Assembly: GCA_028868395.1 (NCBI GenBank)
Contig: JAGWUO010000110.1
Location: 1-5,026, forward strand
Direction: 5' to 3'
DNA: 5,026 nt
Source of the DNA: Cytophagales bacterium
Lineage (GTDB): Bacteria > Bacteroidota > Bacteroidia > Cytophagales > Spirosomataceae
Part shown: positions 1-5,026 of the stretch, in pieces
Position numbering within the stretch: position 1 is the first letter of the stretch
Layout: the number at the start of each line of letters is the position of its first letter
Program-made: the position numbers and the translations under genes
The notes under the pieces: generated by a model
The model's database searches: none
Told to the model about the DNA's origin: nothing
What the model saw: the letters and a program-made list of their open reading frames with translations, nothing else

Positions 1-84
1 CCATTGACCATCACGGAAGAGGAAATAAAAATAGCCTGCAACATTTTGTTACAGGCTATGAATAAAGTCTATTCGCTTAAATAA
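1..84 (+). CDS. C-terminal end of a probable class III aminotransferase (partial, 5' end outside window)
   Basis: Frame 1 is open from the window edge to a TAA at 82-84. It reads PLTITEEEIKIACNILLQAM followed by NKVYSLK. A Pro-Leu-Thr-Ile-Thr-Glu-Glu-Glu-Ile stretch followed by a short amphipathic helix is how class III PLP-dependent aminotransferases (acetylornithine, ornithine and 4-aminobutyrate aminotransferase relatives) typically end. The call rests on that recognised tail alone: the catalytic lysine and PLP-binding parts lie outside the window, so the substrate cannot be assigned. The gene converges on trxA, its stop codon directly abutting the trxA stop codon with no spacer. The trxA terminator hairpin lies inside its last codons. 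With only 27 codons visible, a chance open frame remains possible. Confidence 0.55.
   Translation, partial: PLTITEEEIKIACNILLQAMNKVYSLK
23..59 (-). terminator. Intrinsic terminator downstream of trxA
   Basis: Read on the minus strand, an 8-bp perfect stem (ATAGCCTG at 52-59 pairing with CAGGCTAT at 31-38) continues, after one mismatch, with 3 more pairs (48-50 with 40-42) around a 5-nt loop. It is followed at once by a T-rich tract (TTTTATTT, positions 30 to 23). It starts 25 nt past the trxA stop codon, as expected for the end of the DUF2461-dnaE-trxA transcript. The plus-strand side has no T run after the stem, so it should act in the minus direction only. It overlaps the coding end of the convergent aminotransferase-like frame. 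Confidence 0.8.
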
Positions 85-91
85 TTAAGCG
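74..91. repeat. Short inverted repeat spanning two adjacent convergent stop codons
   Basis: CGCTTAA (74-80) and TTAAGCG (85-91) are perfect inverted copies around a 4-nt loop. The TAA of the plus-strand frame (82-84) and the TAA of trxA (85-87 on the minus strand) both fall within the element. It could form a 7-bp hairpin in either transcript, but no T run follows it directly, so it is not a standard intrinsic terminator. It may protect 3' ends or simply be a by-product of two abutting stop codons in AT-rich sequence. Confidence 0.6.
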
Positions 92-408
92 TGCTTTAAT
101 AAAGTTTCAGCTAAAACTGATTTAGGAATATTTCCACCCACTAAACGTTCTACCATTTCACCCTTTTTAAATACCATTAAAGTAGGGATCGAGCGAATGC
201 CTAAAGAAGCAGGAACCGCTGAATTTTGATCTACATTCATTTTTGCTACGATCGCTTGACCTTCCACATCTCCCGCTAATTCTTCCACGATTGGTCCGAT
301 CATTTTACAAGGGCCACACCACTCTGCCCAAAAATCTACTAAAACTGGTGTATCAGTGCCGATTAACTCCTGAAAATTAGCATCTGTTGCCTCTACGTAT
401 TTTCCCAT
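85..408 (-). CDS. trxA: Thioredoxin
   Basis: This is a cytoplasmic 107-residue thioredoxin that reduces protein disulfides, with electrons normally supplied by thioredoxin reductase; ribonucleotide reductase and peroxiredoxins are usual partners in the family. The classical active site WCGPC is at residues 30-34 (Cys31, Cys34), with the buried Asp25 upstream and the cis-proline at Pro75 in SIPT. The end LVGG followed by a short helix is also standard. The length matches the family (105-110 residues), and there is no signal peptide or membrane segment. I chose the ATG at 408; an in-frame TTG at 459 would add 17 residues (rich in Phe, Cys and Tyr) that no thioredoxin needs, and it would start upstream of the candidate promoter. 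There is no Shine-Dalgarno sequence; the leader is AT-rich, as is usual in Bacteroidota. It lies 71 nt after dnaE in the same direction. Confidence 0.97.
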   Translation of the reverse strand: MGKYVEATDANFQELIGTDTPVLVDFWAEWCGPCKMIGPIVEELAGDVEGQAIVAKMNVDQNSAVPASLGIRSIPTLMVFKKGEMVERLVGGNIPKSVLAETLLKHA

Positions 409-431
409 TGTTTGATATATTTTATAAAATT

Positions 432-460
432 CAAAATTAAAACAAAACCGGCAGAACAAT
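432..460 (-). promoter_or_regulatory. Candidate Bacteroidota-type promoter for trxA
   Basis: On the minus strand, TAATTTTG (439 down to 432) matches the Bacteroidota -7 consensus TAnnTTTG exactly. An ATTG (460 down to 457) lies 17 nt upstream as a -33 element, within the 17-23 nt spacing known for this phylum. Transcription would begin roughly at 425-428, leaving a leader of about 20 nt before the trxA ATG. The region is very AT-rich, so a chance match is possible. If real, trxA can be expressed independently of dnaE, and the TTG-start extension of the reading frame is excluded. Confidence 0.5.
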
Positions 461-470
461 TAGTTCCCCG
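441..470 (-). terminator. Weak terminator-like hairpin after dnaE
   Basis: Nine nt past the dnaE stop codon, the minus strand can fold CGGGGAAC (470-463) against GTTC, a G-U pair, one bulged G, and CCG (457 down to 449), around a 5-nt TAATT loop. A T-rich tract (GTTTTGTT, 448-441) follows. The bulge and wobble make it a weak stem, so partial termination or attenuation is more likely than a full stop. It overlaps the -33 element of the candidate trxA promoter. Confidence 0.35.
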
Positions 471-479
471 ATAAAAAAA

Positions 480-3400
480 TTATATAATTAATTTAAACTT
501 CACATTTTCAAGCTCTTCCAATTCTGAAATAAAGCTTTTTGTGATCGAAACCTGCATTTTACGCGATAAAAAATCCATTCCGATTTTCTCCTGTTCGTCA
601 TACACTTCAATCGTCAATTTTTTATCCCCTTTATTCCGTTCCAAGGTCTCCTGCAATAAATCCAATAAGGCTGGTTGAAAACGATTTAGATCTAATCTCA
701 ACCGAATCTCCTTAGAGCGATCGCTCAAAACTTCAGAAAGTAACTCAATCGACTGAATTTTGAAGACCATTTGGTCCATATGCCGATTCTTTAATTGATA
801 TGACCCATTAATAAACAATAAGCGATCAAGTGCAATAAAGCGTTCAAACTGAATATAATCTTTCGAGAACAAGGCGAATTCATAATTACCCGCATAATCC
901 TCTATGGTGAAAATCATAAACTGATTTCCGTTCGCTGAAGTTCTAACATTGACTTTCGTAACGATTCCAGCAAAAGACTGCGCCACATTAGGACGAGACT
1001 CTAATTGACCCGTATTCGAATTACAGAAGTTCGCGATTTCGGTTTTGTATTCGTCCAAAGGATGGCCAGAAATATAGACGCCCACTACCTCTTTCTCATT
1101 CTTCAATTGTTCCATCACAGACCAAGGTTCTGAAGTAGGGATACGAGGTTTAGCGATGTCATTTCCAGTTCCGGCACCTAATTCACCAAAAAGAGACGCC
1201 GTAGCTTCTGCCTTTAATTCAGCCATACGAGACGAATAACGAACTATTTTTTCAATGAAATTCGTGTTATCCTGAGGATCTATGGCAAAATAGTGGGAAC
1301 GCGCCACTTCTGGGAAACAGTCAAATGCACCCGCCAAAGCCAGCGATTCTAAACTCTTCTTATTGACCTGACGCACGTTAATACGAGAAACGAAATCAAA
1401 AATATCCGCGTATTCGCCATTTTTCTGACGCTCTTCCACGATCGCATCGACCGCTGCATCACCCACACCTTTGATAGCCCCAAGACCGAATCGTATTTGG
1501 CCTTTCTTATTCACCGCAAAGGAACGAGAAGATTCATTTACATCTGGTACTAATAAACTTAGGCCCATCCGCTTACACTCATCCATGAAGAACGTAATCT
1601 TCTCAATGTTTCCAAGCGAATTCGAAAGTACTGCCGCCATAAACTCTGACGGATAATTTGCTTTCAGGTAACCCGTTTGATAAGCCACTAAGCCATAGCA
1701 AGTGGAGTGGGATTTATTAAAGGCATATTGAGCAAAGGCTTCCCAGTCCGTCCAAATTTTATCCAATTTGTCTGCCGGATGATTATTCGCCGCGCCGCCT
1801 TCCATAAACTTGCCCTTCATCTTATCGATGGTGGCTTTGTCCTTTTTACCCATGGCCTTACGAAGTACGTCGGCGTCACCCTTCGTGAAATTCGCCAGCT
1901 TCTGGGAAAGAAGCATTACCTGCTCTTGGTACACCGTAATTCCGTAGGTATCGCTCAAATACTCCTCCATTTCTGGCAAATCGTATTCAATCTTCTCGCG
2001 ACCGTGTTTACGAGCAATGTAATTCGGAATATAGACCATCGGACCTGGACGGAACAAAGCGTTCATCGCAATCAAATCCGAGAATTGATCGGGCTTCAGA
2101 TCACGTAAGTGTTTCTGCATCCCTGGGGATTCGAATTGGAAGGTACCGTTCGTTTCAGCTCTTTGGTATAATTCGTAGGTTGTTTTATCGTCCAAAGGTA
2201 GATCATCCAAGATGATCGTCTCATTGTGGTTCTGCTTGATCAAGCGAACGGCCTCTTTCAAGATGGAGAGGGTTTTTAATCCCAAAAAGTCCATCTTAAT
2301 CACCCCCGCGTTTTCAATCACCGAACCGTCGTATTGTGTAATTAAGAGACTCACGTCTTTCGATGTGGCTACCGGCAAAATATCCGTTAAATCGGAGGGA
2401 GCAATGATAATACCCGCCGCGTGAATACCCGTTCCCCGAACGGACCCTTCTAAAATCAACGCATTCTCAATAACGGTCGCTGGCAATCCACCGGATTCCT
2501 TGATGCGACGCAATTCCTTTACCTGCTCTAATTCTTCGGGATTAAGACCTTCCTTATCCGCTAAACTCTTATCGCCTGTCAAAGCCGCATTGAAAATACG
2601 GTCTAGTGTAATTTTCGGTTTCTCAGGAACCAGTTTCGCTAGGGCATTGGATTCCTGCAAAGGGAGGTCTAAAACGCGGGAAACGTCCTTAATGGACATT
2701 TTCGCGGCCATTGTACCATAGGTGGCAATATGCGCTACTTGGTTTTTACCATACTTGTCTACGACGTAGTCGATCACTTTTTGGCGGCCTTCATCATCAA
2801 AGTCCGTATCAATATCGGGCAATGACTTTCGATCAGGATTCAAGAAACGCTCAAAAAGGAGGTTATACTTTATTGGGTCAATGTTCGTAATTCCCAAACA
2901 ATAGGCCACCACAGAACCCGCTGCAGATCCACGACCTGGACCTACATAAACACCTAAATCACGTCCCGCACTAATAAAATCGGCTACAATTAAGAAGTAA
3001 CCCGCAAACCCCATAGTTCTGATCGTATGCAATTCAAAGCGCAAACGTTCTTCCACTACTTGGTCTATATCGACGTAGCGCTTTTTAGCGCCCTCCATCG
3101 TGATATGCTCCAAATAATCATCTTGACTTAAAAAAGTGGATGGAATTTGGAAATTAGGCAACATCACATCCTTTGTGAGCTTCAGTGTTTCAACTTTGCC
3201 TACAATCTCATTTGTATTATCGATGGCCTCAGGAACGTGTGACCAAAGTTTGGTCATCTCTTCCGTCGTTTTAAAATAGAATTGATCATTATAGAAAGCG
3301 AAACGCTTTCCTTTCATATCAAAATCGCCTTCTATATCCTTATAGGTAGGAGTGGACTGCTTCTCTCCGGTGTTAATACACAATAAAATATCGTGGGCAT

Positions 3401-4046
3401 TAGCGTCTTTTTGATCCAAATAATGGCTATCATTCGATGCAATCACCTTCACATTGTATTTCTTCGCAAAACGCAATAGGACTTCATTCACGGTTTGTTG
3501 CTCCGGGATAAAGTGATTTTGCACTTCGATGTAATAATCTTCCCCAAACAGATCCAACCACCATTTAAATTCCTTTTCAGCCGCTTCTTCACCATCCCGT
3601 AAAATGGCCTGAGGCACTGAAGCCCCTAAACAACAAGTCGTTGCAATTAACCCTTTGTGGTATTTTAAAACGAGTTCCTTATCAATTCGAGGGTATTTAG
3701 AATACATACCCTCCATGAAGCCTAAAGAACATAATTTGACCAAATTTTGGTAACCCTCCGGGTTCTTCGCTAAGAATAATTGGTGGTAACGCTTATCCTT
3801 TAACTCTTTCGTAAAAACCTGCTTGTGGCGATCATTCACTAGATAAAACTCACAACCCACAATCGGTTTAACCCCTTGCTTTCCGGCTTCCGCCACAAAT
3901 TGAAATACCCCAAACATATTTCCGTGATCGGTAATCGCTACCGCTGGCATATTATCCGCTTTCGCCTTTTTAAACATAGACGAAATCTTAGACGCACCAT
4001 CTAATAGGGAAAACTGGGAATGATTGTGCAAATGCGAAAATTGCAT
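480..4046 (-). CDS. dnaE: DNA polymerase III subunit alpha (replicative polymerase)
   Basis: This is the catalytic subunit of the chromosomal replicase, 1188 residues and complete, in the usual range for DnaE. An N-terminal PHP domain (about 1-215) has a full metal-binding set: His7, His9, Asp16, His41, Glu66, His88, Cys139, Asp206 and His208. The polymerase core follows, with the GPGRGSAAGS motif at 369-378, the catalytic aspartates Asp411 and Asp413 in PDIDTDF, and the third, Asp586, in KMDFLGL. Further core motifs are FQFES at 636-640, LFRPGP at 664-669 and FNKSHS at 776-781. A helix-hairpin-helix stretch (LGAIKGVGDAAV, from 855) comes next. TASLF at 949-953 sits where the internal sliding-clamp-binding motif is expected, and an OB fold spans about 1024-1100. 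The C-terminal part that binds the clamp-loader tau subunit in E. coli is short and diverged. The ATG at 4046 follows the DUF2461 stop by 6 nt without a Shine-Dalgarno sequence, and the HLHNH motif right after it confirms the start. The frame shows no intein, frameshift or truncation. Confidence 0.98.
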   Translation of the reverse strand: MQFSHLHNHSQFSLLDGASKISSMFKKAKADNMPAVAITDHGNMFGVFQFVAEAGKQGVKPIVGCEFYLVNDRHKQVFTKELKDKRYHQLFLAKNPEGYQNLVKLCSLGFMEGMYSKYPRIDKELVLKYHKGLIATTCCLGASVPQAILRDGEEAAEKEFKWWLDLFGEDYYIEVQNHFIPEQQTVNEVLLRFAKKYNVKVIASNDSHYLDQKDANAHDILLCINTGEKQSTPTYKDIEGDFDMKGKRFAFYNDQFYFKTTEEMTKLWSHVPEAIDNTNEIVGKVETLKLTKDVMLPNFQIPSTFLSQDDYLEHITMEGAKKRYVDIDQVVEERLRFELHTIRTMGFAGYFLIVADFISAGRDLGVYVGPGRGSAAGSVVAYCLGITNIDPIKYNLLFERFLNPDRKSLPDIDTDFDDEGRQKVIDYVVDKYGKNQVAHIATYGTMAAKMSIKDVSRVLDLPLQESNALAKLVPEKPKITLDRIFNAALTGDKSLADKEGLNPEELEQVKELRRIKESGGLPATVIENALILEGSVRGTGIHAAGIIIAPSDLTDILPVATSKDVSLLITQYDGSVIENAGVIKMDFLGLKTLSILKEAVRLIKQNHNETIILDDLPLDDKTTYELYQRAETNGTFQFESPGMQKHLRDLKPDQFSDLIAMNALFRPGPMVYIPNYIARKHGREKIEYDLPEMEEYLSDTYGITVYQEQVMLLSQKLANFTKGDADVLRKAMGKKDKATIDKMKGKFMEGGAANNHPADKLDKIWTDWEAFAQYAFNKSHSTCYGLVAYQTGYLKANYPSEFMAAVLSNSLGNIEKITFFMDECKRMGLSLLVPDVNESSRSFAVNKKGQIRFGLGAIKGVGDAAVDAIVEERQKNGEYADIFDFVSRINVRQVNKKSLESLALAGAFDCFPEVARSHYFAIDPQDNTNFIEKIVRYSSRMAELKAEATASLFGELGAGTGNDIAKPRIPTSEPWSVMEQLKNEKEVVGVYISGHPLDEYKTEIANFCNSNTGQLESRPNVAQSFAGIVTKVNVRTSANGNQFMIFTIEDYAGNYEFALFSKDYIQFERFIALDRLLFINGSYQLKNRHMDQMVFKIQSIELLSEVLSDRSKEIRLRLDLNRFQPALLDLLQETLERNKGDKKLTIEVYDEQEKIGMDFLSRKMQVSITKSFISELEELENVKFKLII

Positions 4047-4052
4047 AGGGTT

Positions 4053-4736
4053 TTATTCTTTTATAAATGGTTCTTTTTCAAAAAATACAGCATTCAAGAA
4101 GTCCAAAAAGGGCTTCAATACTTTAGCATCGCTTATTAGCTGTTTGGTAAATTCAGGTGAACTGACTTCATTATCGGAATATTTCTTCCAGAAAAACAAT
4201 TGTTTCTTCTTCAGCAATTCAGCGTCGGGATGATCAGCCTCAAAACCTTTCGGAATGCGTACTAAACTTTCACCCACTTCCTCTCCAAAAACGGCCACAA
4301 ATTCAGGATTTCGAATGATTTTACGTAATCCAGCGGCATTATAATCTACCTCTTGTCGAAAGGCCGCTAATTGTTCTGGAGTAGGAGAATACATGCCGCC
4401 ACCCAGAAAAGAGGCACCATTCGGTTCGATATGCACATAGTAATCCATTAAACCGGATTTGCGTCCCCCTTCTGAAAAACTAGCCGAAAACCACGTTTTA
4501 TACGGTTCCTTATTCTTAGAAAAGCGTACATCACGGTAAATGCGGTAGGAGCAATGCTTCAACAGAACCCCATCCATATTCTCAAAATCCGAAAACTCCG
4601 AAATCAACTCAGTCGTCCAAGCATCAAAACCTTTTTTCACTTGCTCATACACCGCTTTGTTTTCCGCAAACCATTCCCGCGTATTATTAACACGAAGGTC
4701 ACGCAAAAAGGCCAAGAGGCTAGGAGAGAGAGACAT
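4053..4736 (-). CDS. DUF2461 family protein of unknown function
   Basis: This 227-residue soluble protein belongs to the DUF2461 (TIGR02453) family, which has no established biochemical role. Visible hallmarks are the N-terminal FLRDLRVNNTREWFAENK (10-27), the signature RIYRDVRFSKNKEPYKTWF (65-83) rich in conserved Arg and Lys, YYVHIEP (99-105) and GGGMY (112-116). A Lys- and aromatic-rich segment with KKQLFFWKKY follows near residues 173-182. The length is typical (about 220-230). There is no signal peptide or membrane helix, so it should be cytoplasmic. I chose the ATG at 4736; the TTG just before it would add a single residue. It is the first gene of the minus-strand unit and ends 6 nt before dnaE, so the two are almost certainly co-transcribed and may be translationally coupled. 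The conserved basic residues could suit nucleic-acid or phosphate binding, but that is only a guess. Confidence 0.92.
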   Translation of the reverse strand: MSLSPSLLAFLRDLRVNNTREWFAENKAVYEQVKKGFDAWTTELISEFSDFENMDGVLLKHCSYRIYRDVRFSKNKEPYKTWFSASFSEGGRKSGLMDYYVHIEPNGASFLGGGMYSPTPEQLAAFRQEVDYNAAGLRKIIRNPEFVAVFGEEVGESLVRIPKGFEADHPDAELLKKKQLFFWKKYSDNEVSSPEFTKQLISDAKVLKPFLDFLNAVFFEKEPFIKE

Positions 4737-4763
4737 CAAATAAGGGGTGAATTTGTAAAAACG

Positions 4764-4781
4764 AATTTAGCAAATTTAGCG
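4764..4781. repeat. Two tandem copies of AATTTAGC in the divergent control region
   Basis: AATTTAGCA (4764-4772) is followed directly by AATTTAGCG (4773-4781), an 8-of-9 identical tandem pair. On the minus strand the promoter-distal copy supplies most of the TAAATTTG -7 box, and the second copy lies about where transcription would start. It could be a duplicated binding site or a chance duplication in AT-rich DNA. Confidence 0.45.
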
Positions 4782-4799
4782 CGAATGCCCAAGCACAAA
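4771..4799 (-). promoter_or_regulatory. Candidate promoter of the DUF2461-dnaE(-trxA) unit
   Basis: On the minus strand, TAAATTTG (4778 down to 4771) is an exact match to the Bacteroidota -7 box TAnnTTTG. TTTG (4799 down to 4796) lies 17 nt upstream as the -33 element. Transcription would start near 4764-4767, giving a leader of about 30 nt before the ATG at 4736. It is the best promoter match in the window and sits directly upstream of the first gene of the unit. Confidence 0.65.
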
Positions 4800-4807
4800 T
4801 CGCTTGG
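4789..4807. promoter_or_regulatory. Inverted repeat CCAAGC-N7-GCTTGG between divergent promoters, possible operator
   Basis: CCAAGC (4789-4794) and GCTTGG (4802-4807) are perfect inverted copies separated by 7 nt. The minus-strand -33 element falls in the spacer (4796-4799), and the right arm contains the TTG (4804-4806) of the candidate trpS promoter. A dimeric regulator bound here would cover the -33 region of both promoters. A 6-bp arm length can occur by chance, and I do not recognise the site. Confidence 0.35.
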
Positions 4808-4834
4808 AGTTATGGTCTATTTTCCTGATTTTTG
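4804..4834 (+). promoter_or_regulatory. Candidate promoter of trpS
   Basis: TTG at 4804-4806 and GATTTTTG at 4827-4834 are separated by 20 nt. The second element differs from TAnnTTTG at its first base only. The start of transcription would fall near 4838-4841, leaving a leader of about 15-20 nt before the trpS ATG. It is weaker than the opposing minus-strand promoter. I see no T-box, leader peptide or other attenuation structure in this short leader. Confidence 0.45.
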
Positions 4835-4855
4835 CATAAATTATTTAGACAAGTT

Positions 4856-5026
4856 ATGCGGATCTTAACGGGCATTCAGGCCTCAGGAAAGCCCCATTTG
4901 GGTAATATTTTAGGTGCAATTATGCCAGCGGTTGAACTTTCGAAGCAACCTGGTAATGAATCCTTTTTATTTATTGCTGATTTACACACGCTTACTTCCC
5001 TGAAGGATGGCGAGAGTATCCGAAGT
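4856..5026 (+). CDS. trpS: Tryptophan--tRNA ligase, N-terminal part (3' end outside window)
   Basis: This class Ic aminoacyl-tRNA synthetase charges tRNA-Trp with tryptophan in the cytoplasm, using ATP. The 57 visible codons begin MRILTGIQASGKPHLGNILG. They contain the GIQ-x-SG-x-x-HLGN segment in which HLGN (residues 14-17) is the family form of the HIGH ATP-binding motif. FIADLHTLT (39-47) follows, the conserved strand that helps shape the active site. The KMSKS loop and anticodon-binding domain lie beyond the window. The ATG at 4856 is well placed because the conserved GIQ motif begins five residues later, as in other TrpS proteins; no Shine-Dalgarno sequence precedes it. The gene is divergent from the DUF2461-dnaE unit across 119 bp. 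The frame is intact to the edge. Confidence 0.95.
   Translation, partial: MRILTGIQASGKPHLGNILGAIMPAVELSKQPGNESFLFIADLHTLTSLKDGESIRS

Noticed and set aside
409..459. N-terminal extension of thioredoxin by 17 residues from a TTG at 459
   Set aside because: The added residues match no thioredoxin feature, the start would be a TTG, and it lies upstream of the candidate promoter. The ATG at 408 gives a normal 107-residue protein.
478..489. Perfect 12-bp palindrome AATTATATAATT over the dnaE stop codon
   Set aside because: It is made only of A and T in a very AT-rich stretch, where such palindromes arise easily. The stem would be unstable and there is no sign of function.
1707..2108. Plus-strand open frame of 133 codons antisense to dnaE
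   Set aside because: It lies wholly opposite conserved dnaE polymerase-core codons, its translation resembles no family I know, and no promoter or start context supports it. It is best explained as a shadow of dnaE codon usage, as are the shorter plus-strand frames at 1471-1656, 2212-2424 and 2500-2721.
480..4046. Possible intein, insertion or frameshift within dnaE
   Set aside because: The frame is continuous at normal length and the catalytic motifs are uninterrupted and in the usual order. No intein splice-junction pattern is visible.
4835..4855. T-box or leader-peptide attenuation for trpS
   Set aside because: The space between the candidate promoter and the ATG is too short for a T-box or an attenuator, and no Trp-codon-rich leader is present.
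4554..4868. Plus-strand open frame running across the DUF2461 start and into trpS
   Set aside because: It overlaps the DUF2461 N-terminus, the divergent promoter region and the trpS start in another frame. The translation has no recognisable family character.

Overview
The window looks like chromosomal housekeeping DNA from a member of the Bacteroidota. A Cytophagales-type freshwater or soil bacterium is my best guess, inferred from the character of TrpS, DnaE and the DUF2461 protein; no marker here fixes the genus. Three things support the phylum. No gene start has a Shine-Dalgarno sequence. The intergenic regions carry matches to the Bacteroidota promoter (TTG/TTTG, a spacer of about 17-23 nt, then TAnnTTTG). 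The DnaE has the PDIDTDF catalytic motif and the N-terminus typical of that phylum.

Layout from left to right. Positions 1-84 (+) hold what looks like the last 27 codons of a class III (PLP-dependent) aminotransferase. It is convergent with trxA (minus strand, 85-408), and the two stop codons are directly adjacent. A strong intrinsic terminator for the trxA transcript lies inside the tail of the convergent gene. A 71-nt gap with its own candidate promoter and a weaker terminator-like hairpin separates trxA from dnaE (minus, 480-4046), which encodes the replicative DNA polymerase III alpha subunit. Six nucleotides upstream of dnaE ends a DUF2461 gene (minus, 4053-4736). A 119-bp divergent control region (4737-4855) then leads to the first 57 codons of trpS (+, 4856 to the window edge).

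The minus-strand genes (DUF2461, dnaE, trxA) read as one transcription unit from a promoter near 4771-4799, with trxA probably also transcribed separately. Together they give DNA replication (dnaE), thiol-disulfide reduction (trxA, electron donor for ribonucleotide reductase among others) and one protein of unknown function.

I found no mobile element, CRISPR array, tRNA, rRNA, riboswitch or clear novel system. The points most worth a second look are the complete metal-binding set in the DnaE PHP domain (possible built-in proofreading), a small inverted repeat shared by two divergent promoters, the overlapping terminator/promoter at the dnaE-trxA junction, and the uncharacterised DUF2461 gene tightly coupled to dnaE.
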